A stretch of 64,000 bases of DNA. Origin: Actinosynnema sp. ALI-1.44. Its GTDB lineage: Bacteria > Actinomycetota > Actinomycetes > Mycobacteriales > Pseudonocardiaceae. Positions 25,007 through 31,706 of the stretch are shown here, in pieces. The notes under the pieces were generated by a model. The model was given only the letters and a program-made list of their open reading frames with translations, did not search any database and was not told the origin of the DNA. Where the stretch lies: NCBI RefSeq assembly GCF_001984155.1, contig NZ_MTQO01000052.1:496001-560000 (forward strand), given 5' to 3'. A program made the position numbers and the translations under genes. Each line of letters opens with the position of its first letter. Within the stretch, counting starts at the first letter, position 1.

Positions 25007-25668
25007 TGGGCACCAACTGGGACAACCTGCGGCCGATCCTGCTCGACGCGGTCGGCCAGACACTGTGGATGGTCGCGGCGACGATGGTCGTCGGCGGGTT
25101 CCTCGGGCTGCTGCTGGGAATCGCGCTGTACAGCACGCGCCCCGGCGGCATCCTGGCCAACCGCCCGGTGCACACCGTGCTGAACGTGCTGGTCAACATC
25201 GTCCGGCCGATCCCGTTCATCATCTTCATCACCGCGATCGGCCCGGTCACCATCGCCGTGGTGGGCACCCAGCTGGGGACGACAGCGGCGACGTTCGCCC
25301 TGATCTGCGCGGCCACGTTCGGCATCTCCCGGATCGTCGAGCAGAACCTGGTCACCATCGATCCCGGTGTGATCGAAGCGGCCCGTGCGATGGGCGCGAG
25401 CCCGTGGCGGATCATCACGACGCTGCTGGTGCCGGAGGCGTTGGGGCCGTTGATCCTCGGTTACACGTTCGTGTTCGTCGCGGTGGTCGACATGTCCGCG
25501 GTCGCGGGCGCGATCGGTGGCGGTGGCCTGGGCGATTTCGCTATCGTGTACGGCTACCAGCGGTTCAACTGGGGTGTGACGGCCGTGGCCGTCGCCATCA
25601 TCATCGTTCTGGTCCAGGTCGCCCAGTTCGTCGGCAACCGCCTCGCGCGCCGCGTGTTGCGACGATGA
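25006..25668 (+). CDS. metI: Methionine ABC transporter permease
   Basis: A 220-residue inner-membrane permease with five predicted helices. The N-terminal helix follows LDAVGQTLWMVAAT, a typical MetI opening. The EAA loop that touches the ATPase is seen in VIEAARAMGASPWRIITTLL, and SAVAGAIGGGGLGDFAIVYG is the conserved MetI C-terminal motif. Its ATG overlaps the metN stop in TGATG. With the preceding two genes it forms a complete methionine importer. Confidence 0.94.
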   Translation: MGTNWDNLRPILLDAVGQTLWMVAATMVVGGFLGLLLGIALYSTRPGGILANRPVHTVLNVLVNIVRPIPFIIFITAIGPVTIAVVGTQLGTTAATFALICAATFGISRIVEQNLVTIDPGVIEAARAMGASPWRIITTLLVPEALGPLILGYTFVFVAVVDMSAVAGAIGGGGLGDFAIVYGYQRFNWGVTAVAVAIIIVLVQVAQFVGNRLARRVLRR

Positions 25669-25725
25669 GTAGCCGCCACGTTACTGTTGAGTAGGACTAC
25701 GCTGCCGGGCGATCCGGGTGCCCCA

Positions 25726-25731
25726 TACGTT
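25726..25731 (+). promoter_or_regulatory. Leaderless -10 box of the small membrane protein gene
   Basis: TACGTT, seven bases (GGTAGGC), then ATG 25739. Confidence 0.5.
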
Positions 25732-25738
25732 GGTAGGC

Positions 25739-26077
25739 ATGGACATCACGCCACCCAAGGGCACCGGGACCGCCCGGCTGGTGTTCGGGCTGTCCCCGCT
25801 CGTGCTCGCCGCGTTGGTCGGCTACTTCACGAGTTTCGTCCTGGTGATGGGTTCGGACAGCTGTTTCCCGGGCACACCGAGGCTGATCTGCTCGCCGACC
25901 GTCCAGCAATGGGTCGGCTGGCTGCCGATGGGCGGCGCGGCGGCCGGACTCGTGGTCGGAGTTCTGCGGGGCTGCCGCGCGATCCGCCGTGACCGGCCGG
26001 TGGCACAGGCCATCGGAACAGCCTGGCTGGTCTGGGTGCTGGCTGAGATGCTCGCGGTGATCCTGGGAACGACCTGA
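25739..26077 (+). CDS. Small integral membrane protein of unknown function
   Basis: A 112-residue protein with three predicted membrane helices (about 14-37, 59-80 and 92-110). Two cysteines in the first extracellular loop (SCFPGTPRLIC) could form a disulphide. No family is recognised. The start at ATG 25739 is set by a leaderless -10 box; an in-frame ATG seven codons earlier lacks signals. It ends 6 bp before the convergent SsuA-like gene. Confidence 0.6.
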   Translation: MDITPPKGTGTARLVFGLSPLVLAALVGYFTSFVLVMGSDSCFPGTPRLICSPTVQQWVGWLPMGGAAAGLVVGVLRGCRAIRRDRPVAQAIGTAWLVWVLAEMLAVILGTT

Positions 26078-26083
26078 CGCACC

Positions 26084-27079
26084 TCAGCGCGACGGGGTGG
26101 TCAGCGTGGGAGCGGGCGGCGCCAGCAGCATCGGCTTGACGTCGAGTTCCTGCTTGAGCAGCCCGAACTCGGTCATCAACCGGGAAACACGCTGGATGGC
26201 CGCGGGATCGAGCGCGGTGCGGAACAACGGGAGCTTGGTCCGTGCCGCGACCTCACGGTCGATCTTGGCGACGTCCGCCAGCAGCGGTTCGATCTTGGCG
26301 CGGTCAGCGCTCTCGTCGGCCGCCCGGCCGATGCCGCGCTGGAAAGCCGCGACCGTCTTGGGGTTCGCGGAGACGAACGCGCTCGTCGCGCCGAACCCGG
26401 TGAACGGCAAGTCGGTCAACGAGCCGGTCGCCAGATCGAGCAACGGCGTGGCACCGACGGACCGTTGCGCCGCGGTGACGAACGGCTCGACCATCATCGC
26501 CGCGTCGACAGTGCCCCGGTCCAGTGCTGTCGGCATGTCCGGGAACGGCATCTCGACGAACGTGACCGTCTCCGGCCGCACGTTCCGCGTCGCCAGTGTC
26601 GAACGCACCATCAACTCGGCCAACGTGCCCTTCGCGGTGACCGCGACTTTCTTGCCCGCGACGTCCGCGGCCGTCTTGAGCGTGGACGACTTGCCGACCA
26701 CGAGCATCGCGGTGCCGGGTGCGGCGGCGGAGTTGGCGGCGATGAGCTTCACGTCGGCGATGTTCTTCGACTGGGCGAGAAGCAGCGGCGGGTAGGTGGA
26801 GTAGACGATGTCGTACTGCCCGTTCACCATCCCCTCGACGGTCTGCTGGCCGCTGCCCGCGATGGTGACCTTCACTTCGAGCCCGTCGGCGGCGAAGTAG
26901 CCGTTGCGGATGGCGAGTTCCAACGGCGCGATCTCCACGGTCGGCAGGATCGCGACGTTGATCCGGGACTTCTCCAGCGGACCGGACGAAGCGGTCTCCC
27001 CGGACTGCCCGCTGATCGCGGAACACCCACCCACCAGCAGGGACAACGCAAGCACGGCACCGCAAGCACGAGACGACAT
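26084..27079 (-). CDS. Second orphan SsuA/THI5-like substrate-binding lipoprotein
   Basis: A 331-residue extracellular binding protein of the NMT1/SsuA class with signal peptide MSSRACGAVLALSLLVGGC (lipobox LVGGC). The mature domain opens EKSRINVAILPTVEIAPLEL and carries the GYFAADGLEVKV loop. It is a paralogue of the protein at 19440-20450. As there, no ATPase or permease gene is adjacent. The ATG at 27079 directly precedes the signal peptide; longer readings add only charged residues. The ligand is unknown; nitrate, sulfonates and pyrimidine precursors are family ligands. Confidence 0.87.
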   Translation of the reverse strand: MSSRACGAVLALSLLVGGCSAISGQSGETASSGPLEKSRINVAILPTVEIAPLELAIRNGYFAADGLEVKVTIAGSGQQTVEGMVNGQYDIVYSTYPPLLLAQSKNIADVKLIAANSAAAPGTAMLVVGKSSTLKTAADVAGKKVAVTAKGTLAELMVRSTLATRNVRPETVTFVEMPFPDMPTALDRGTVDAAMMVEPFVTAAQRSVGATPLLDLATGSLTDLPFTGFGATSAFVSANPKTVAAFQRGIGRAADESADRAKIEPLLADVAKIDREVAARTKLPLFRTALDPAAIQRVSRLMTEFGLLKQELDVKPMLLAPPAPTLTTPSR

Positions 27080-27269
27080 GGTCCGCCATTCTCGACCCGA
27101 CCGGCCTCGACCACAACCAGCGTGTAGACCATGACACACCGTGCACACGACCGAGCCGGTCGCACTGCTCATGGGTGCACTGTGGACGGTCGAGGTGGCG
27201 CCATGGCGCACAGGCAGGTACGGCGAGAATCGACTGATTGACCAGCGGATTCAGGAGAAGCTCTCTCGC

Positions 27270-28100
27270 TCAGGGTTTGCGGGCCACCGCGCCGTACATG
27301 GCCACGTCGGTGTCCGCGATCGGGCCGGCGTCCGCGTCCGGCCGCCACTTGTGGACCTGGACCACGCCTGGTTCCTCAAGGTCGAGGCCGTCGAAGAAGC
27401 GGACGGCCTTGTCCTTCGTACGGAACTGCAGTACCTCGCCGTGGTCCCGGTACTGCCGCTGGACCTGGGCGAGCGGCACCGGGTCGAAGTCGTCGGTGGC
27501 GATCGAGGCGGCCAGGTAACTGCCGGACGGCAGGACGTCCACCACCTGCTTGACCACGCGGTACGCCTCGTCGTCGTCCTCGATGAAGTGCAGCATCGCG
27601 ATGACCAGCAGGCCGACCGGCTCGCCGAGGTCGAGCACGTCCCGCAGTTGCGGTGAGGCCAGCAGGGCCTCGGCTTCGCGCATGTCGGCGTGGATGTAGG
27701 CGATGCGGCCCTCGTTCGTGCTGGACATCAGCGCACGGGCGTGGGCGAGGACGATCGGGTCGTTGTCGGTGTAGACGATCCGGCTGTCGGGCCGGTGTTT
27801 CTGCACGATCTGGTGCAGGTTGGGCTCGGTCGGGATGCCGGTGCCGATGTCGAGGAACTGGCTGATGCCCCGGTCGGCGGCGAGGAACCGGCCGACCCGG
27901 TGCATGAACGTGCGGCTGGCCCACATGTGCGTGCGCAATGCGGGCCATGCCTGCATCGACGCGTCACCGACCTCGCGGTCGACCGCGTAGTTGTCCTTGC
28001 CGCCCAGGATGTAGTCGTAGATCCGCGCACCGTGCGCCCGGTCGGTCCGCAGGTCGACGGGTTCGTCATCCGACATATGACGGCCACTGCCCGACACCAT
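27270..28100 (-). CDS. DUF574-type SAM-dependent methyltransferase
   Basis: A 276-residue protein of the actinobacterial DUF574/Methyltransf_19 family. Family landmarks are HGARIYDYILGGKDNYAVDR near the N-terminus, FLDIGTGIPTEPNLHQ (an unusual motif I), VYTDNDPIVLAHARAL (motif II) and VGLLVIAMLHFIEDDDEAYR. Actinomycetes carry many such paralogues, mostly without known substrates. I place the start at ATG 28100, because TAGGAT lies 7 nt before it. ATG 28076 (MSDDEPVDLR) and ATG 28109 are alternatives. It follows the FAD oxidoreductase by 32 bp, and may also be read from that promoter. Confidence 0.87.
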   Translation of the reverse strand: MVSGSGRHMSDDEPVDLRTDRAHGARIYDYILGGKDNYAVDREVGDASMQAWPALRTHMWASRTFMHRVGRFLAADRGISQFLDIGTGIPTEPNLHQIVQKHRPDSRIVYTDNDPIVLAHARALMSSTNEGRIAYIHADMREAEALLASPQLRDVLDLGEPVGLLVIAMLHFIEDDDEAYRVVKQVVDVLPSGSYLAASIATDDFDPVPLAQVQRQYRDHGEVLQFRTKDKAVRFFDGLDLEEPGVVQVHKWRPDADAGPIADTDVAMYGAVARKP

Positions 28101-28107
28101 GCGGATC

Positions 28108-28113
28108 ATCCTA
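28108..28113 (-). promoter_or_regulatory. Leaderless -10 box of the DUF574 methyltransferase gene
   Basis: TAGGAT on the minus strand, seven bases (GATCCGC), then ATG 28100. Confidence 0.45.
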
Positions 28114-28132
28114 CCGATTACGGATCATCGTG

Positions 28133-29164
28133 TTACCTGGCCATGAATCGCATGCTTGCCACAGTGCCCCGGACGACACGCTCCTTGATGTACGCCGCGG
28201 TCCGGCCCGTGACCATCCGTTCCTTGGGCGCGTCATCGGCGTGCAGCAGTTGGAACAGGCCGTTGTCCCGGCCGAGGCTCATGCACACCCCGGCGTACCG
28301 GAACCACAGCGGTTTGGCCTGCTTGCCGCGCAGGTCCAGCGCGATGTTCTTGCCCGCCCGCCAGCCCTGCGGGATCGCGGCGGCACAGCACATCCGCAGG
28401 TTCCCCGCCGAGTCGCCGATCGCGTAGACGTCCGGGTGGGACGTCGAACGCAACGTGTCGTCGACGTCGACCCGGTCCGCCGCGTTCAGCCTGATCCCGG
28501 CCGACGCGGCCAGCTCCGTGTTCGGGGCCATCGACGCCGCCCACACGATCACGTCGCTGTCGATGTCCGCCGGGGTGACCTTGACACCTTCCACCAGGTC
28601 GATCCCCATGCCCGCCATGGTGGAGCGGACGTAGTCGCGGCTCTTGCCCGACAGCCTCGGGCCGATCTCGCCGCCGGTCACCATCCGCACCCGCCAGTCC
28701 GGCACCTGGGTGGCCAGCTCGGTGGCGACCTCGATGCCGGTCTCGCCGCCGCCGACCACGGTCAGCTCACCCGGGCCGTCATCGAGGCGTTTACGCAGGT
28801 AGCCGGCCTTCTCGGTGGTGAAAACCCGGCCGTCGTCGGCTTCGGCGGCCCTGGTGCGGCTGCCGAGCGCATAGACGAGGCGGTCGTACGTGTGCGTCTG
28901 GCCGTCGTCGGTGCGCACCTCGCGCCGGTCGGGGTCGATGGCGGTGGCGCGGGCGGCGACGTGCCGGACCGGCTTCTTCGTGGTGAACGACGCCAGCGGG
29001 TGGGTGACGTCGGGGCGTCCCGCGGCCAGCTCGTGCCAGCGCACGCGCTCCGAGAAGCTGGCCGTCGGTGCGATCAGAGTGACATTCGCCTGGTCAGCGG
29101 CGCGCAAGGCGGCCATCAGTCCGCTGTATCCGGCTCCGAGTACGACAACACTTGGCTTAGTCAT
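28133..29164 (-). CDS. NAD(P)/FAD-dependent oxidoreductase (NDH-2-like), ECF41 partner
   Basis: A 343-residue two-dinucleotide-domain flavoprotein related to type II NADH dehydrogenases. The FAD-binding Rossmann motif is VVLGAGYSGLMAAL at the N-terminus, the NAD-binding motif is TVVGGGETGIEVATELA near residue 160, and the FAD phosphate-binding strand is HPDVYAIGDSAGN. No C-terminal membrane helix is evident. Its ATG lies 8 nt after a CGTC element of an ECF41-type promoter, and the divergent gene is an ECF41 sigma factor. ECF41 genes are typically neighboured by such oxidoreductases (the COE group). The electron acceptor is unknown. Confidence 0.88.
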   Translation of the reverse strand: MTKPSVVVLGAGYSGLMAALRAADQANVTLIAPTASFSERVRWHELAAGRPDVTHPLASFTTKKPVRHVAARATAIDPDRREVRTDDGQTHTYDRLVYALGSRTRAAEADDGRVFTTEKAGYLRKRLDDGPGELTVVGGGETGIEVATELATQVPDWRVRMVTGGEIGPRLSGKSRDYVRSTMAGMGIDLVEGVKVTPADIDSDVIVWAASMAPNTELAASAGIRLNAADRVDVDDTLRSTSHPDVYAIGDSAGNLRMCCAAAIPQGWRAGKNIALDLRGKQAKPLWFRYAGVCMSLGRDNGLFQLLHADDAPKERMVTGRTAAYIKERVVRGTVASMRFMAR

Positions 29165-29172
29165 GCCATACA

Positions 29173-29200
29173 GACGACAGAGACCCCACAAGGTGTGACA
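29173..29200 (-). promoter_or_regulatory. ECF41-type promoter of the FAD oxidoreductase gene
   Basis: Minus-strand TGTCACA (29200-29194), a 17-bp spacer and CGTC (29176-29173), then 8 nt to ATG 29164. TGTCACA and CGTC are the -35 and -10 elements described for ECF41 sigma factors. Confidence 0.8.
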
Positions 29201-29208
29201 TTGACCTG

Positions 29209-29236
29209 TGTCACACCCGGCGGGGGCTGTCTCGTC
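29209..29236 (+). promoter_or_regulatory. ECF41-type promoter of the sigma-factor gene (autoregulation)
   Basis: TGTCACA (29209-29215), a 17-bp spacer and CGTC (29233-29236), then 8 nt to ATG 29245. It mirrors the opposite-strand promoter. The outer 16 bp (CATGCCATACAGACGA at 29162-29177) are repeated exactly in inverse at 29233-29248. Confidence 0.8.
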
Positions 29237-29244
29237 TGTATGGC

Positions 29245-30141
29245 ATGAGCGATGAAACGGAGCTGGCTGCGGCGTACACGCGGGCACGTCCACGTCTGGT
29301 GCGAGTCGCCTACGCCGTGACAGGCAGCGTCGCCGAGGCCGAGGACGTCGTGTCCGACTGCTGGCTACGGCTGGTCGCCGCGCACAAAACCGCACCGGTG
29401 CACGACATCGAGTCGTGGGCCACGGTGACGGTCGCGCGACGGGCGTTGGACACGCTGCGGTCGGCGCGTGTGCGCCGGGAGACGTACGTGGGGTCGTGGC
29501 TGCCGGAGCCGTGGGTCGAGTCGCCGGACCCGGCCGACCGGGTCACGCTCGACGACCAGGTCAGCTTCGCGCTCATGGTCGTGCTGGAACGCCTCAGCCC
29601 GACCGAGCGCACCGCATGGGTGCTGCACGACGTGTTCGGCATGGAATTTCCCGAGGTCGCGCGGATCGTGGGCCGGTCGTCGGCCGCTGTCCGGCAGCTC
29701 GCGGCACGGGCCCGCAAGCACGTCGCCGACGGCACGCCACGTGTCCGGGTCGATCACGGCACGCACGAGGCGGTGGTGGCCGCGTTCAAACTCGCCGCCA
29801 CACAAGGGGATCTGCCCGCACTGATGAGCGTGCTGGATCCCGACGTGACGCTGACGAGCGACGGCGGCGGCCAGGTGGCCGCGATCCGCCACCCGTTGCA
29901 CGGCGCCGAACAGGTCGCCCGGTTCATGGTGATCGGCATGGGCATGCTGGCAGAGGCGGGTCACGACCTGGCGATCGAGCTGGTCAACGGCCGCCCGGGG
30001 CTGGTGATCACCGGCGCTGGCAAGTACGACTCGGTCATCTCGCTGACCGTCGACGGCGGTGTCGTGTCCAGAGTGGACGTGGTGCGCGCGCCGGACAAGC
30101 TCGCGATCACCCGGCGACTTCGTGCCTGGCGGTCGCCCTGA
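29245..30141 (+). CDS. ECF41-family RNA polymerase sigma factor with C-terminal SnoaL-like domain
   Basis: A 298-residue extracytoplasmic-function sigma factor (SigJ/ECF41 type). Region 2 (about 15-75) includes AEAEDVVSDCWLRL and region 4 (about 108-160) includes LSPTERTAWVLHDVFGMEFP. The linker carries WLPEP (85-89). A fused SnoaL-like domain of about 120 residues follows, with DGGGQ (206-210, family DGGGK) and APDKL near the end (family NPDKL). These are the three ECF41 hallmark motifs; the extra domain tunes activity in place of an anti-sigma factor. Its own promoter has the ECF41 elements. The 3' end overlaps a convergent gene by 35 bp. Confidence 0.93.
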   Translation: MSDETELAAAYTRARPRLVRVAYAVTGSVAEAEDVVSDCWLRLVAAHKTAPVHDIESWATVTVARRALDTLRSARVRRETYVGSWLPEPWVESPDPADRVTLDDQVSFALMVVLERLSPTERTAWVLHDVFGMEFPEVARIVGRSSAAVRQLAARARKHVADGTPRVRVDHGTHEAVVAAFKLAATQGDLPALMSVLDPDVTLTSDGGGQVAAIRHPLHGAEQVARFMVIGMGMLAEAGHDLAIELVNGRPGLVITGAGKYDSVISLTVDGGVVSRVDVVRAPDKLAITRRLRAWRSP

Positions 30142-30529
30142 TCCACCACAGTCCGAGGATCGGCAGCACCACCGGCACGAACCCGTAGCCGCGGCCGTAG
30201 AACGACCACACCGTGGCGTCCGGGAACAGCTGCGGCGCGAACAGGCTCACAGTCCCCACGACGAGGACACCGACCAGTTCGACCGCGCACGAGATCATGG
30301 CGATACGGCGTGATGTCCTGCTGCCCTTGACCAAGCACACCAACGCGACGATGTAGATGACGGCGGCGACCGCCGAAAGCACGTAGGCCAGCGGCGCTCT
30401 GCCGAAGTGGGTGGCGATCTGGACCGCCGACCGGGCCGTCGCGGCGATCACGAAGATCCCGTACACCGCGATCAGCAGCCTGCCCGGCCCCGACCGGGTC
30501 ACCTGCTTGAGGTCGCCCTGCTCAGCCAT
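30107..30529 (-). CDS. Four-helix membrane protein of unknown function
   Basis: A 140-residue protein with four predicted membrane helices (about 17-36, 47-66, 74-95 and 110-130) and a short charged N-terminus (MAEQGDLKQVTRSGPGR). The segment VWSFYGRGYGFVPVVLPILG resembles a widespread but uncharacterised actinobacterial membrane family. Its ATG lies inside the last codons of the preceding membrane-protein gene (8-bp overlap), so the two are coupled and may form a complex. Confidence 0.65.
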   Translation of the reverse strand: MAEQGDLKQVTRSGPGRLLIAVYGIFVIAATARSAVQIATHFGRAPLAYVLSAVAAVIYIVALVCLVKGSRTSRRIAMISCAVELVGVLVVGTVSLFAPQLFPDATVWSFYGRGYGFVPVVLPILGLWWIRATARHEVAG

Positions 30530-30902
30530 GTCCGTCCCAGATCTGCCGCAGCCGCAGGATCAGCACCGGCACCGTGAGGCAGCCGATCACCAGAACCGCC
30601 GAGCCCCAACGGGACCGCTCCGCCGCGGCCCACACCGCGGCCAGCGGCACGATCAGCACCGGACCCACCAGGTAGCCGATGAACGTGCCCGTCGCGACGT
30701 TCCGGTCGGTCGAGAACACGTTGACCAGACCGGCGACCATCTGCACGAGCAGTCCCAGTTCCAGCAGCAGCACCGCACCGGCCAACGCGAGCCCGTACGG
30801 CCGGTTCAGCGCGAACCGCCGGTTGGCCACCACGAGCACCACGCCCCAGAGCGCCACGGCGAGGGAGGCGTAGGTCAGAACAGTGGCAAGTACCTCGACC
30901 AT
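30522..30902 (-). CDS. Small membrane protein coupled to the preceding entry
   Basis: A 126-residue protein with four predicted helices (about 2-22, 34-56, 68-90 and 97-115). No named family is recognised. The start at ATG 30902 is preceded by GAGGAGAGGG about 10 nt upstream. It overlaps the start of the next membrane-protein gene. The pair is co-directional with the copper operon, but it lies downstream of the DJ-1-like gene across a 111-bp gap. Confidence 0.6.
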   Translation of the reverse strand: MVEVLATVLTYASLAVALWGVVLVVANRRFALNRPYGLALAGAVLLLELGLLVQMVAGLVNVFSTDRNVATGTFIGYLVGPVLIVPLAAVWAAAERSRWGSAVLVIGCLTVPVLILRLRQIWDGHG

Positions 30903-31013
30903 CCAGCGGTTCCCTCTCCTCGGCGGACCAGGCAAGCCTAAACCTGTGACCACCAGCACTTTCGCGAGGTGTCACGTCACCGGCACCGCCGGGAGTGACC
31001 CCACCTTCAAGAC

Positions 31014-31703
31014 CTAGGAATTGCGCCAGACGGTGCCGCGGCGCTCGTACTCCAGGACCGTCTCGACCTCGGAGGCGAGTTTGACGCCGAGGAACCGTTC
31101 GATCAGCCAGAGCGCGCCGTCGATGCCGGAGGTGATCCCCGCGCAGGTGACGAGGTCGCCGTCATCGACCACGCGTGCGTTGATCACCGTCGCGCCCTGT
31201 TCGGCGAGGTACGGCTTGGCGACTGTGTGCGTGGTGGCGGGCCTGCCACGGGTGATCCCGGCGGCGGACAACGCCATCACGCCGGTGCACACGCCCACCT
31301 TGACCAGTTTCGCGTCGGCCAGGCGCCGCATGAATCCCTTGTCCGCGATCAGCTTGTGCAGTCCCGATCCCGGCTGGTTGTGCATCCCGCCGCCCGGCAC
31401 GACCAGGACGTCCGCGTCCTGCGGCGACCAGCCGCGGGGCACTTCGACGCGGATGCCCTTGGCGGTGGTGATCGTGGTCGGCCGGTACGGCGACACGAGC
31501 GTCGTGCGGATGGCACCACCCTTGTCGGCGGCCCTGTGGAGCACGTCGTACGGGCCGACGTAGTCCAGGTCCTCGGCGCCTTCGAAGGCCAGAACCTGCA
31601 CGCGCAACGGCGACTCGATCGACACCGCGGACGCGATCGGCGCTCCGGCCACCACGATCCCGGCGGAGAGAGCCGACGCGCGCAGAAAAGTACGGCGTTC
31701 CAA
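31014..31703 (-). CDS. Tat-exported DJ-1/PfpI-family protein
   Basis: A 229-residue DJ-1/PfpI-fold protein. The N-terminus MERRTFLRASALSAGIVVAG has a twin-arginine-like signal (R-R-x-F-L), so the folded protein is probably exported. The fold is marked by VLAFEGAEDLDYVGPYDVL, VLVVPGGGMHNQ and the nucleophile elbow VGVCTGVMALSAAG with its cysteine. Related enzymes include isonitrile hydratase and glyoxalase-like proteins; the activity here is not known. It starts with TTG, 7 nt after GGGAGG, and only 3 bp after copA. This makes it the last gene of the copper operon. Confidence 0.82.
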   Translation of the reverse strand: MERRTFLRASALSAGIVVAGAPIASAVSIESPLRVQVLAFEGAEDLDYVGPYDVLHRAADKGGAIRTTLVSPYRPTTITTAKGIRVEVPRGWSPQDADVLVVPGGGMHNQPGSGLHKLIADKGFMRRLADAKLVKVGVCTGVMALSAAGITRGRPATTHTVAKPYLAEQGATVINARVVDDGDLVTCAGITSGIDGALWLIERFLGVKLASEVETVLEYERRGTVWRNS

Positions 31704-31706
31704 CGC

